This document shows, in pieces, positions 7,171 through 15,675 of a stretch of 56,569 nucleotides of DNA (position 1 is its first letter; every line of letters begins with the position of its first letter). The stretch is from positions 1 through 56,569 of the forward strand of contig JABRWB010000021.1 of the NCBI GenBank assembly GCA_039961635.1. Direction: 5' to 3'. The notes beneath the pieces are model-generated. The model did no database searches. It was not told where the DNA came from and saw only the letters and a list, made by a program, of their open reading frames with translations. Both the position numbers and the translations under genes were made by a program. This stretch comes from a bacterium (GTDB lineage: Bacteria; 4484-113; JAGGVC01).

Positions 7171-9291
7171 TCAGGATTTTGGTTTTAATCTCGACAAAAT
7201 TTTCAGGTAAGTCCACCACGCAAAATACGCCGCGCTTCCTGTCAGCAGACCCAGCGCGATGCCAAGCAACGACCGCACGACGCTGATAGCAATGGGAGTA
7301 TGTAAATGGCAAAACGTGTTGACCGCGCTTGTCAGCGCAACCGCGCCGAGCAGCAAAAGCACGATGGACGGAGGCTTGCGGCGGAAGAAATAAGCGATGA
7401 AGAAAAACAGCGCGGGATAGCCCACGATTTCCTTCGTGCGTGGGCGTACGGCGAGCAAATCCTCCAGCCTGTTGCGGAACAGCTGCTCGAAAGTCGCCAC
7501 GCCGATTGGCGCTTCGTTGCCGCTGCGAAGCAATATGAGCGCCAGAGCCGCAAGGCCGAGGAAAACTACAAGCATGTCCACGAATTCGATTTTGCGGTCA
7601 AGAAGCGCGTTCAAACGTGAAATGAAACTTGGAAGCTTTCCGTCGCCGTCCCTAACAAACGTGCGAATGTCCCAAAAGTGAATCGCCGCAAGCAAAACCG
7701 GCAGCGCAAGCGAAACGTACACACCATGGAAAGTCTCCACCTTCACCATTGCTGCAGGCGAGGACAGCAGCGCGTAAACCATTGCGCCACCGAACGACGC
7801 CGAGACGGTCGCGGCAAAATACGCGATTACCGTACGAAGGTAAGGTACCGGGACATTCAGCTCGCCGCGGAATAAAACGGCTGTCGAAATCGCAAGCGCA
7901 ACAACGGGCGCAACGAGCGCCGCAACCAACGCCCAGCCCGCGAACAGCTTGGTGGGCGATAGGACAAGCAAGCCGATGCTGCCGACTATCGCGAATATCC
8001 AGTACGCTATTACAATCCAATCGGGCGGACGGATGAACAACTTTAAAGTCAGCCCCGCTAGGGCAATTACACCGGCGACAACAAAGAGCTTGAGCGGCGT
8101 CGGATCGGACCGCGGCGGAACCGCCGGCTCTCTTGCCACGGTAAATCCCTGCTGCTTTACGGCCTCCATCAGCTCCGACAAATACGCGCGGTTGAATTCG
8201 ACGGCGTCAACTGCTGTCGCGGCTCCCCCATTTCCGGAAGAGAACAATCCAACGAAATGCGGGCGGACGTAAATCAGCCTGACGTCCCGTTCCTTGAGCG
8301 CCCTGATGAAGCGCGACTTGGCGATAGGCGCGGTCTGTTTTATCATTTCCTCCGCGCTTATGGAATGAGTAACGACGATGTTCGGGGAAAGCAGCGAGGC
8401 GAGCGCGCCTGCGCCTTCCTGGATTTCAAATTCGATCCAGGCCCAAATCCAGTTGCGTTTCGATATTTCCGAAGCCGTCGCCTTGAGGTTGTCCGGGAAT
8501 CCGAGAACCGCATCGCCTTCAAACAGAAGGCACCGGATATCCACGGGAGCGCCCGGAACTGCGGTTAAATCCGACACTTTTTCCAAATCCTCGAAAACCG
8601 CCGCAAGATCGGCCGAGTCGTACTTGTAATTGTTCACCAGCCTCGGGACAACGTCGAATCCAGCAGCGCGTACGCGCCGCCATTCGGAAGGATCGAATCC
8701 AAGATTAACCTTGTTGAAATCGAATTCGGCCTCCCGCGGAATGCTGAATAAAAACCACTCATCAGCCGAGTCGCCAAAATCTGCGGAGAGACCTTCGGGC
8801 GCCTGGAGCCTTCCAGGGCTGACCTCGGCGACAAACAGGTTTTCGCCGTATTGCAGCTCGAGCCTTGCTTTGGCCGCGTCCGACCGCTCCCTGCCAAGCA
8901 TGCAAAAGTTTCGTCGCGGCAAAAGATGGCCAAGAATGTCTTTCAGCTTCGGATTTTGTGCGGCCCAGGATATCAGCATGTCGTCGGTGGCTTCGAAAAG
9001 GTATCCCTTGTCCCCTGCGGACAGCACGGTCATCTCGGCGACGGCGATGCTTGAGTAGCCGATGCCCGCAAGTTCAGCGAGAATCGAATCCAAATCCTTG
9101 CCTGAAACCTCCGAAAGCTGGAAAATTGCATTGTAATCCAGGCAGACTACCGCGTCCCGGTAGGCCAAATCCTGTCTGTGCCTGTACGAGAGCAAAAGGA
9201 CGGTTGAAATCGCCCCTGCAAGCAAGGCCGCGAAAGCGAGCACCAAGCCTGGCGGTTGTCCGAAAATCCTTGGAAAGCCGCTAGCCGCCAT
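7171..9291 (-). CDS. DUF5693-family polytopic membrane protein
   Basis: This 706-residue protein has an N-terminal membrane anchor (LVLAFAALLAGAISTVLLLS, near 15-34). A large extracytoplasmic part of about 360 residues follows, starting 'VCLDYNAIFQLSEVSGKDLD' and containing 'LAGIGYSSIAVAEMTVL'. From about residue 400 onward there are eight or so transmembrane segments. The extracytoplasmic opening, a conserved 'vDy....l....g....l...L...G..svav.E.tl' pattern, is that of DUF5693. No enzymatic function is known for the family. The start ATG 9291 overlaps the upstream gene's stop by 11 bases, so the two are likely translationally coupled. Confidence 0.75.
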   Translation of the reverse strand: MAASGFPRIFGQPPGLVLAFAALLAGAISTVLLLSYRHRQDLAYRDAVVCLDYNAIFQLSEVSGKDLDSILAELAGIGYSSIAVAEMTVLSAGDKGYLFEATDDMLISWAAQNPKLKDILGHLLPRRNFCMLGRERSDAAKARLELQYGENLFVAEVSPGRLQAPEGLSADFGDSADEWFLFSIPREAEFDFNKVNLGFDPSEWRRVRAAGFDVVPRLVNNYKYDSADLAAVFEDLEKVSDLTAVPGAPVDIRCLLFEGDAVLGFPDNLKATASEISKRNWIWAWIEFEIQEGAGALASLLSPNIVVTHSISAEEMIKQTAPIAKSRFIRALKERDVRLIYVRPHFVGLFSSGNGGAATAVDAVEFNRAYLSELMEAVKQQGFTVAREPAVPPRSDPTPLKLFVVAGVIALAGLTLKLFIRPPDWIVIAYWIFAIVGSIGLLVLSPTKLFAGWALVAALVAPVVALAISTAVLFRGELNVPVPYLRTVIAYFAATVSASFGGAMVYALLSSPAAMVKVETFHGVYVSLALPVLLAAIHFWDIRTFVRDGDGKLPSFISRLNALLDRKIEFVDMLVVFLGLAALALILLRSGNEAPIGVATFEQLFRNRLEDLLAVRPRTKEIVGYPALFFFIAYFFRRKPPSIVLLLLGAVALTSAVNTFCHLHTPIAISVVRSLLGIALGLLTGSAAYFAWWTYLKILSRLKPKS

Positions 9292-9691
9292 TCCTCACCA
9301 TCAACTGCGATTCGGAGCCGAGCTTCATAGTGAAAGGCGAGCTTGCCGCCACAAGGTAATGGTGCCCCAAATCCAGGGGCGCGCCGCCGAGAACAGAGCC
9401 GGATGTAAGATCGAACACTTTTTCCAGCTTCGCAGGGTCGGCCTCGACCGGCACCGCCGTACCACTTTGCGAAAAGACAAGCACAAATTCGGTGCCCTCC
9501 GTCACATTCAACACTCCGCCCGCGGCGACCTGGAGCCTCGACCATCTGGCAAGGGAATCCACATAGCCCTTTGTGACGATCGGGTCTTCCTTGCTCCCGG
9601 GAGCCGGTTCCTTTTGTGCGAACACCGCGCCCGCAAAGACAAGCGCGGTTAGGGCGAACGCGACGGCTGACGACACGCTTCTACGGCTCAT
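9281..9691 (-). CDS. Exported hypothetical protein, partner of DUF5693 gene
   Basis: This 136-residue protein has a classical cleavable signal peptide (about 25 residues, ending VFAGAVFAQ). The mature part reads 'SKEDPIVTKGYVDSLA', then a region with 'GTEFVLVFSQSGTAV' and 'LDLGHHYLVAASSPFTM'. I recognise this as a conserved hypothetical pattern of small exported proteins but know no function. ATG 9691 was chosen because TTGGAGGTCGCT provides a strong ribosome binding site directly upstream and the signal peptide starts there. The stop overlaps the start of the DUF5693 gene, suggesting the two products work together at the cell surface. Confidence 0.72.
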   Translation of the reverse strand: MSRRSVSSAVAFALTALVFAGAVFAQKEPAPGSKEDPIVTKGYVDSLARWSRLQVAAGGVLNVTEGTEFVLVFSQSGTAVPVEADPAKLEKVFDLTSGSVLGGAPLDLGHHYLVAASSPFTMKLGSESQLMVRNGG

Positions 9692-9709
9692 AGCGACCTC
9701 CAAGAGGCG

Positions 9710-9715
9710 ATTATA
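9710..9715 (-). promoter_or_regulatory. -10 element of the exported protein/DUF5693 operon
   Basis: A perfect TATAAT on the minus strand lies 18 bases before ATG 9691. It leaves a short leader that holds the GGAGG ribosome binding site. Confidence 0.65.
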
Positions 9716-9759
9716 TCAAAGCAGCCAATGAAGGCCTGAATATAGATGCAGCATTTAAT

Positions 9760-10053
9760 TCACTTGTCATGTGCATGTGCGTCGGACAACACCGAAAGAG
9801 CGAAGTAAATAATCAACACAAGCAGAAAGCCCACAATGTACAAACCCAGTTGATTGAGCGCGTTGTTCATAAATCTGAAAACGTCTATTTTAAGCGCGAT
9901 CAAATAGGTCGTGAACATAGCGATGCCGAGACCTAGAAGCTTTTTTAATACAGCTGCACGCCGCGGCAAAAGCCAAATCGCCGCGCACCCGATGACCCAC
10001 GTCACCGCGATGATAAGCCAAAAATTCTGCAGCAGCACGCTGGAACCGTTCAT
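9760..10053 (-). CDS. Small hypothetical membrane protein
   Basis: This 97-residue protein has three hydrophobic helices: NFWLIIAVTWVIGCAAIWLL, LLGLGIAMFTTYLIALKI and LGLYIVGFLLVLIIYFALSV. Basic residues between the first two (PRRAAVLKK) suggest a cytoplasmic loop. It ends in DAHAHDK. An AAGGGGACGGCC element precedes ATG 10053. I do not recognise a family. It lies 68 bases upstream of the exported protein/DUF5693 pair on the same strand, but the TATAAT at 9710-9715 suggests those two have their own promoter. Confidence 0.65.
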   Translation of the reverse strand: MNGSSVLLQNFWLIIAVTWVIGCAAIWLLPRRAAVLKKLLGLGIAMFTTYLIALKIDVFRFMNNALNQLGLYIVGFLLVLIIYFALSVLSDAHAHDK

Positions 10054-10256
10054 GGCCGTCCCCTTCTACGAGATTATCCATGCTTCGCAACCGCCCCGAC
10101 CGTGCGAAATTCCGGACGCTGGGCACGCGACCGAATTATAGCAGGACGCGCAAAGGCAAAGGCAGCGTTGTATCAGGTCAAATAAGCCAAAATTTAATTT
10201 AGAAGGGTATACTCTTTCGAGCATTCCGCCGGCTGTGCCGGCACAGCGAGGTTTCT

Positions 10257-10784
10257 TTGACGGTACTGAAGATTGTTGAATTTCCTCATCCCATCCTCAA
10301 GAAAGTGGCGAGGAAGGTCGGTCGCGCGGCAATGCGGGATATGCCAAAACTTGCATCGGACATGCTCGAAACTATGATCGAGGCCAACGGAATCGGCCTT
10401 GCGGCACCGCAAATTGGCAAGTCGCTGCGCATGTTCATAGCGACGATCGGCGACGAGCCGCGAGTGTTCGTCAATCCGCAGATCTTGGAACGCGAAGGTT
10501 TCGACGTGGGCGAAGAAGGATGCCTTTCGTTTCCAGGGTTGTACGGGATGGTTGAACGCCCGACATACATCAAAGTTCGCTATCAGGATGCGGAGGGCAG
10601 AGAACATATTGACGAATTCGAAGGATTTCCGGCGCGGGTTATCCTGCACGAAAACGACCATCTGGACGGAATATTGATCAACGATCGCGCAACGGAGCTG
10701 TACCGGCCGGCTGACGATGACGAAGAATCCGCCGATACGGAAATAAATATGGAGACCGAAGAAGAAAAGGTCGAAGCTCTATAG
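10257..10784 (+). CDS. def: Peptide deformylase
   Basis: This cytoplasmic metallo-enzyme removes the formyl group from the N-terminal Met of new proteins. All three family motifs are visible: GIGLAAPQIG (near residue 45), EGCLSFPG (Cys metal ligand, near 90) and HENDHLDGIL (HExxH metal site, near 132). The common form of the last motif is HEIDH, so the Asn is slightly unusual but does not affect a ligand. At 175 residues it is a normal length with an acidic, low-complexity C-terminal tail (DDDEESADTEINMETEEE). The start is TTG 10257, preceded by GCGAGG. Confidence 0.96.
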   Translation: MTVLKIVEFPHPILKKVARKVGRAAMRDMPKLASDMLETMIEANGIGLAAPQIGKSLRMFIATIGDEPRVFVNPQILEREGFDVGEEGCLSFPGLYGMVERPTYIKVRYQDAEGREHIDEFEGFPARVILHENDHLDGILINDRATELYRPADDDEESADTEINMETEEEKVEAL

Positions 10785-10823
10785 CGGTTTTCGCACGATT
10801 TTCGTGTGCGGTCCCGTTATTGA

Positions 10824-10829
10824 TAAAAT
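10824..10829 (+). promoter_or_regulatory. -10 element next to start codon (leaderless type)
   Basis: TAAAAT ends 6 bases before ATG 10836. Confidence 0.55.
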
Positions 10830-10835
10830 TCGAGC

Positions 10836-12032
10836 ATGCGTTTGGCCGCGCAACTTGCGCTCTCGATTCTGCTTTCGGTGGCCGCTTCCGCGGCGAATCC
10901 CGCGAACGGCGTTTCCCGTTTGTTGCACGTCGGCCCCGGATTTGAATTCGCGCGCATAGAAGATGCCGTTTCGGCGGCGAAAAGCGGGGATATGGTCGTC
11001 GTGCATTCGTTACCCGGCGGCGACGCATACGAACAAACTGCGGTGCTCGTGCGCAAACCAGGCATTACCATTATCGGCGATCCCGATGGCGGCGGGCGCG
11101 TCCGGATATCCGGCAAGGGATTCAATTACTCCGGCGAAGGATCGGTTCCGCGGGCGGTGTTTCAGTTCGATCCGGAAGCCGACGGCTGCACGCTTTCAGG
11201 ATTCGAAATCTTTGACGCGCGGAATGAGTCGCACAACGGCGCGGGAGTGAGAATCAACCAAGCGGACAATGTAACGGTGCGGAATTGCGAAATCCACCGG
11301 TGCGATATGGGGGTGATGAGCAACGGCGCGCCATCAACCCGCGCCGCGAAAAACCAGTTGTTCGAGAAGTGCAATATTCATCATAACGGCAGCGCGGACG
11401 AGCCCGGATTCAGCCATAACATGTATCTTGGCGGATGGAACGCTACTGTGAAACTGTGCGAAGTTCACCACAGCACTTGCGGCCACAACATCAAAAGCAG
11501 AACGGGAATAATACTCATCGAGGATTCATATATTCACGATTCGGCGAACCGGGAGCTTGATATCGTGGATGCCGACGAAACGAATGCTTGGAAAAGCGAC
11601 GCTTACATCAACAGGTGCTTGATAATCAAGGCCAAGAACTGCAAAGGCAACCGCGCCGTGATCCATTACGGCCAGGACATGGGCGGAGTGCGAAACGGGA
11701 CGATGTATATAGACGAAACCACGATTGTGACTCCGTTCAATTCACCTGTCGTACAAATGTCCTCGCCGAATGTGCACGCGGCGTTGTCGAAAACGACGGT
11801 TTGGGACGGCGGCGCAGGACGGAATAATATGACGCTGATATCGGTGAGCAACGGGGCGTCACTGGATCACACGCTCGGTTACAAACTTTCGCTTGCGCAT
11901 GGTTTCGAAAAGGGACTGCCCGCGCATATCGCGTACACGTCTCCGGGACAACGGACAAGATACATCGATCCGGGCGAAAGGCTGGAACTGGAAAATCCGA
12001 TTAGCGGCGAAATTGTTTTCACCGGGTACTAG
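10836..12032 (+). CDS. Exported right-handed beta-helix (pectate-lyase-like) protein
   Basis: This 398-residue protein has a signal peptide (MRLAAQLALSILLSVAASA) and then 'LHVGPGFEFARIEDAVSAAK', the usual entry of parallel beta-helix proteins. Repeating coils follow ('GAGVRINQADNVTVRNCEIH', 'NQLFEKCNIHHNGSADEPG', 'GIILIEDSYIHDSANRELDI'), each turn about 22-25 residues with Asn ladders. Such folds occur in polysaccharide lyases, hydrolases and adhesins. I see no unambiguous catalytic triad and no partner carbohydrate genes, so the substrate is unknown. The protein ends without a C-terminal anchor. Confidence 0.8.
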   Translation: MRLAAQLALSILLSVAASAANPANGVSRLLHVGPGFEFARIEDAVSAAKSGDMVVVHSLPGGDAYEQTAVLVRKPGITIIGDPDGGGRVRISGKGFNYSGEGSVPRAVFQFDPEADGCTLSGFEIFDARNESHNGAGVRINQADNVTVRNCEIHRCDMGVMSNGAPSTRAAKNQLFEKCNIHHNGSADEPGFSHNMYLGGWNATVKLCEVHHSTCGHNIKSRTGIILIEDSYIHDSANRELDIVDADETNAWKSDAYINRCLIIKAKNCKGNRAVIHYGQDMGGVRNGTMYIDETTIVTPFNSPVVQMSSPNVHAALSKTTVWDGGAGRNNMTLISVSNGASLDHTLGYKLSLAHGFEKGLPAHIAYTSPGQRTRYIDPGERLELENPISGEIVFTGY

Positions 12033-12044
12033 TTCGCTCAATTA

Positions 12045-12116
12045 CGCGGGCTTAAGCCCGCGCTTTATGTTATTGTCATATGAAAACAAATCATGAACCG
12101 CGGCATTTGTGCCGCG
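12045..12116. repeat. Two palindromic hairpins between convergent genes
   Basis: An 18-bp perfect palindrome (12045-12062, CGCGGGCTTAAGCCCGCG) and a 7-bp stem with TTTG loop (12099-12116) fill the 86-base gap between the beta-helix gene and glyQS. Neither has a strong T-tract, so they may be factor-dependent terminators or copies of a genomic palindromic element like those at the right edge of the window. Confidence 0.5.
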
Positions 12117-12118
12117 CA

Positions 12119-13666
12119 CTACCCCAACTTGTCCTTCAGCCACGCCGCGAGCGAATCCACGTGCACACGAGATTGCCTAAGCGTGTCACGGTCTCGGATT
12201 GTCACGGTGTCTTTCAAGTCGCCCTCGAAGTCATAAGTTCCTTCGCCAATCGTGCCTTTTGCGCGCAGATCCGCCGCGTCTCCGCCTTCCAGCGTCTGGA
12301 AATCCACCGTCACGCAGTACGGGGTGCCGATCTCGTCCTGCCTTCTGTACCGCTTGCCGATCGATCCGGTCACGTCGAATTCCGTCGCGAAGTGCTTCGA
12401 AAGGTCTCGCTCCAGTTTGTCCGCGTACTCGTTCAGCTTCTTCGATAGCGGAAGCACACCAACCTGCACCGGCGCCACGCACGCCGGCAGCCGCAGGACG
12501 ACGCGCACGTCCTCGTCCTTGCCCTCCTTCTTGGTTTCCGCGGTGTCCTCGTCGTACGCCGCGCACAGAAGCGCGAGCACGGTGCGGTCGAGGCCGACCG
12601 ATGTTTCGATGCACACGGGCAAATAATTCGCCTTGCGCTCGTCGTCGAAATATTCGAGCTTCTTGCCGCTGTGCGACTGGTGCTGACGCAGGTCGTAGTC
12701 GCCGCGGTGGTGCACGCCTTCAAGCTCCGCCCAGCCGAACGGGAACGCGAATTCGAAATCGCACGCGGCCTTTGCGTAGTGCGCAAGCTCGTCGGGCCGG
12801 TGGTCTCGCAGCCGCATCAAATCCGGCTTCCAGAGTCCCAGCCGCTCGTAATACTTGCGCCGCTCTTCCTTCCAGTACTCGAACCACTCCATTTCTGTTC
12901 TGTCGTCCGGGAATTTGGATTTATCCACAAGCGCATCCGGCGGGATGAAAAACTCCATTTCCATCTGGCTGAACTCGCGGCTGCGGAACGTGAAGTTGCG
13001 CGGGTTTATCTCGTTTCGGAAAGCCTTGCCCACCTGCGCCACGCCGAAGGGGACTTTCTGACGGGCGCTGACGCGGATCTGGTCGAAATCCACGAATATC
13101 GGCTGGCAGGTCTCCGCGCGCAGGTACGCCGTACTGGACTTGTCGGACTTCGCTCCGATATTGGTCGCGAGCATCAGGTTGAACTGCGACGGCTCTGTGA
13201 ACCGGCTGTCCTTGTGCGTATTCGGATTTTTGGGGAAGTAGCCGATCAAGTTGTTAAGCTCATCCCAGTAAGAACCTGTTTGCTCACCTACTATCCGACC
13301 TTTCGCCAGCTCCTCCGCCTTCTTCGCGTCTTCGTCGGACTTGTATTCAAGCTGGTCTATCCTGAACCGCTCTTTCGTATTCTTGTCGTCCACGAGGATG
13401 TCGTTGAAGTGGCCAACATGGCCGCTCGCCACCCACACTTCGGGATTGCTGATTATAGAGCTGTCCAGGCCGACGATGTCACGGCGCTCCCGCACCATCG
13501 AGCGCCACCAGAACGCGCGCACGTTGGCCATAAGCTCGCATCCGAGCGGGCCGTAATCCCAGAAACCGCCGAACCCGCCGTAAATCTCGCTCGACTGGAA
13601 GATGAACCCGCGCCGCTTGGCGAGGCTCGCAAGCTTGTCCATCACATCGGTTGGTGAAACAGCCAT
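12119..13666 (-). CDS. glyQS: Glycyl-tRNA synthetase, dimeric (alpha2) type
   Basis: This 515-residue class II synthetase charges tRNA-Gly. The N-terminal 'LAKRRGFIFQSSEIYGGFGG' and 'WDYGPLGCELMANVRAFWW' are hallmark motifs of the single-chain GlyRS. They are followed by GLDSSIISNPEVWVASGH, motif 2 ('GKAFRNEINPRNFTFRSREFSQMEMEFF' region) and motif 3 (ETSVGLDRTVLALL). The C terminus is an anticodon-binding domain (VAPVQVGVLPLSKK). ATG 13666 is favoured over TTG 13699, because the TTG overlaps a TATAAT element and the family N terminus begins about here. The tetrameric GlyQ/GlyS form is therefore not what this locus encodes. Confidence 0.95.
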   Translation of the reverse strand: MAVSPTDVMDKLASLAKRRGFIFQSSEIYGGFGGFWDYGPLGCELMANVRAFWWRSMVRERRDIVGLDSSIISNPEVWVASGHVGHFNDILVDDKNTKERFRIDQLEYKSDEDAKKAEELAKGRIVGEQTGSYWDELNNLIGYFPKNPNTHKDSRFTEPSQFNLMLATNIGAKSDKSSTAYLRAETCQPIFVDFDQIRVSARQKVPFGVAQVGKAFRNEINPRNFTFRSREFSQMEMEFFIPPDALVDKSKFPDDRTEMEWFEYWKEERRKYYERLGLWKPDLMRLRDHRPDELAHYAKAACDFEFAFPFGWAELEGVHHRGDYDLRQHQSHSGKKLEYFDDERKANYLPVCIETSVGLDRTVLALLCAAYDEDTAETKKEGKDEDVRVVLRLPACVAPVQVGVLPLSKKLNEYADKLERDLSKHFATEFDVTGSIGKRYRRQDEIGTPYCVTVDFQTLEGGDAADLRAKGTIGEGTYDFEGDLKDTVTIRDRDTLRQSRVHVDSLAAWLKDKLG

Positions 13667-13698
13667 CAAAACCGTCCGGATTGCCGATTTGGCGGGCA

Positions 13699-13704
13699 AT
13701 TATA
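13699..13704 (-). promoter_or_regulatory. -10 element of glyQS
   Basis: A perfect TATAAT on the minus strand would start transcription near 13692, giving a leader of roughly 26 bases before ATG 13666. Confidence 0.6.
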
Positions 13705-13783
13705 GCAAGCGGCGCCCCGTTATTTCTTCTAATCGTCTACTGTCCTCTCTGCCGCACCCACACACTCCCTTAACATTCTCTGT

Positions 13784-13789
13784 TAGAAT
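13784..13789 (+). promoter_or_regulatory. -10 element next to start codon (leaderless type)
   Basis: TAGAAT ends 7 bases before GTG 13797, where a signal peptide begins. Confidence 0.5.
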
Positions 13790-13796
13790 TCCGTTC

Positions 13797-15074
13797 GTGA
13801 TCGAGAGACGCTTTGCCTTGGTTTTCCTTATCGCCCTTGCGCTTTCCGCGCCGGGCGCGATTCAATCCCGTTTGCTTGCGCAATCCGGAAACGGCGCGCT
13901 TCCGCAGGCGTCGGACGGCGCTTCGCAGTCCGCATCATCCGCATCCCAGCCCGAATCCGGCGGCGCGCCCGCGGCTTCCGCTTTCACCGATCCCGCGTCG
14001 GTGGACTGGGGCGCGCGCTACGAGGGCGCCAAGGCCGCGCGCGACCCCGCACAGGCCGCGCAGATAATCGAGCTTGCCCCCCTGCCCCAGTGGACGAAGG
14101 TCGTGGACAACGCCATCGCGCTTTTGCTTTCGCTTTGCGAGGCGCCCAACTTGGACAAGCCCAAGGCGTCGCTGTCGTTTCTGCCCGCAACCGCCGTCGA
14201 AGCCGCGGCCGCGGCCGCGATTCCACAATCGGCGGAGAACGCCGCGCTCGAAGCGGACGCGCATGCCGGAAATGATTCCCCAGCCGACGAGGATGCATCC
14301 GCACCGATTGCACTCTTATACCGGCCCGACGGCGCGGTTTCGTCCGGCACGATTATCTGGCTGTCGTTCGGCCATAGCTTTCCCGCAAGCACCGCGTCGA
14401 TGGAATTCGCGCTTCGCCCGCCCGCTGAAAACGTATCCGCGGAGCTAGCATGGATGACGCTTGTAAAAGAAGAAAAGGCGAAATACGTCACTTCAGGAAT
14501 GGCGCTGCTCGTCGGTCCCGCGCGCGCGCCGGGCGTGCTGGAACTCACGGGAAGCGTGACCGCGAAGGACGCGCGCGGCAACGCGATTGAAGAAGTGCCG
14601 CTCGAAATCGCGATCGACGTCGCGCCCGGCGACGCGTCGCCGCAGCGGCTGATGGCGTGGGCGTACGCGGGCCTGGCGCACCGGTTCCGCGCCCAACAGG
14701 TGCTGCTTGGATTCGAAAAGAAGGACTGGCTGGACGACCTGATGGGCGGGTTCCTGGGCGGCGGGGAGCAGCCCGACAACCGCGGCCCCGACTCGCGCAA
14801 GCACGACCTCGTTGCGTACTTGTACGGAGAAATGCTGCGGCAGGTCGCGCTTGGAAACGGCTCGGATCCGGCGCTGGCGGACGCGGCGGTTTCGCTGTTG
14901 CAGATGTTGGAAAAAATGGAGCTTCGCCGGGCGCAGTACGAGGCGGCGAAGCTCGGCAAGCCGCTGCCGCAGAAAATCGAGGGCGGGTACTGGTGGAAGG
15001 GCGGCGCGACGCGGCAGTCTTTCGAGGAGGTTGGAAAAACCGATGCGACTAAACTTCCGCCGAGGTATCAGTAG
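13797..15074 (+). CDS. Exported hypothetical protein, Ala-rich
   Basis: This 425-residue protein starts at GTG 13797 with a signal peptide (IERRFALVFLIALALSAPGA). A Ser/Ala/Pro-rich linker of about 40 residues follows. The middle region contains a beta-rich stretch ('DGAVSSGTIIWLSFGHSFPA', 'ASMEFALRPPAENVSAELAW'), and the C-terminal part is helical ('AWAYAGLAHRFRAQQVLLGF', 'MLEKMELRRAQYEAAKLGKP'). It ends in TKLPPRYQ. I recognise no family. The longer frame that opens at 13602 would overlap the glyQS coding region and lacks a signal sequence at its start, so it was rejected. Confidence 0.68.
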   Translation: MIERRFALVFLIALALSAPGAIQSRLLAQSGNGALPQASDGASQSASSASQPESGGAPAASAFTDPASVDWGARYEGAKAARDPAQAAQIIELAPLPQWTKVVDNAIALLLSLCEAPNLDKPKASLSFLPATAVEAAAAAAIPQSAENAALEADAHAGNDSPADEDASAPIALLYRPDGAVSSGTIIWLSFGHSFPASTASMEFALRPPAENVSAELAWMTLVKEEKAKYVTSGMALLVGPARAPGVLELTGSVTAKDARGNAIEEVPLEIAIDVAPGDASPQRLMAWAYAGLAHRFRAQQVLLGFEKKDWLDDLMGGFLGGGEQPDNRGPDSRKHDLVAYLYGEMLRQVALGNGSDPALADAAVSLLQMLEKMELRRAQYEAAKLGKPLPQKIEGGYWWKGGATRQSFEEVGKTDATKLPPRYQ

Positions 15075-15247
15075 CCAACCTGCATAGTTACTTCACGCAA
15101 ATACACAAAAACGTGGTTATATACCGCCGTTCTCCGGAACCGTGCAATTGGTTATCCAAAAACGCCGACCCGTAGTCCGGCGGCAGATTTTTTATGGTAT
15201 TTCGCCAATCCGGAGATTGGCGCCATATTTCGCTTTGACCTTGCCGC

Positions 15248-15253
15248 TATACT
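15248..15253 (+). promoter_or_regulatory. -10 element next to start codon (leaderless type)
   Basis: TATACT ends 6 bases before GTG 15260. Confidence 0.5.
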
Positions 15254-15259
15254 TCCTTC

Positions 15260-15658
15260 GTGTTTTGCGCGACCGAAGGATTCCTGATTCGCGTTGCCGA
15301 CCTCGCACCGGCGCGCGATTTCTACGGTCGAATCCTGCAGCTTCCCCTGCTCGTGGACACGCCCGAGCGCCTCGTTTTTCACATCCCCGACGGGCGCATT
15401 TACGTGGAGTACGATCCCGATGCAACCGCCCCCGCCGGAAGCGGCGCCCGCCCGATTCTTATGGTCGAGGACATAGACTCCGCGGTGTTTCACTTCAGCC
15501 GGTGCGGAGTGCGTTTCCTTTCCGGCATCGAGAGCCGCGGCGGGCTGTGGATCTGCGAAATCGCGGATCCGTACGGAAACGCGCTTGCCGTCGCGCAGTC
15601 GAACGAGGTGAGAGAAAAAAAAAGCCCCGGATTTCTCCGGGGCCTAAAGTCATCCTAG
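15260..15658 (+). CDS. VOC (glyoxalase/bleomycin-resistance fold) protein
   Basis: This 132-residue cytoplasmic protein has the VOC pattern: 'FLIRVADLAPARDFYGRILQ' opens the first beta-alpha-beta-beta-beta module with a conserved 'FY...L'. The second half contains 'SAVFHFSRCGVRFL' and ends 'GGLWICEIADPYGNALAVAQ', the typical 'f.DPdGn.le..q' strand with its metal-ligand position replaced or shifted. VOC proteins include glyoxalases, dioxygenases and antibiotic-binding proteins, and the substrate cannot be deduced. The last 15 or so codons (EKKSPGFLRGL) are formed by the terminator of the convergent downstream gene. Confidence 0.78.
   Translation: MFCATEGFLIRVADLAPARDFYGRILQLPLLVDTPERLVFHIPDGRIYVEYDPDATAPAGSGARPILMVEDIDSAVFHFSRCGVRFLSGIESRGGLWICEIADPYGNALAVAQSNEVREKKSPGFLRGLKSS
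15615..15643 (-). terminator. Rho-independent terminator of the Cys-type dockerin/TlpA lipoprotein gene
   Basis: On the minus strand an 8-bp stem (15624-15631 with 15636-15643) with a 4-base loop is followed by nine T residues. It lies 33 bases after the stop at 15676, inside the 3' coding end of the convergent VOC gene. Confidence 0.9.
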
Positions 15659-15675
15659 CCTGTAAACGGTCAAGA

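Noticed and set aside
12671-13657. 328-codon plus-strand open frame
   Set aside because: Shadow of glyQS, which has all class II synthetase motifs.
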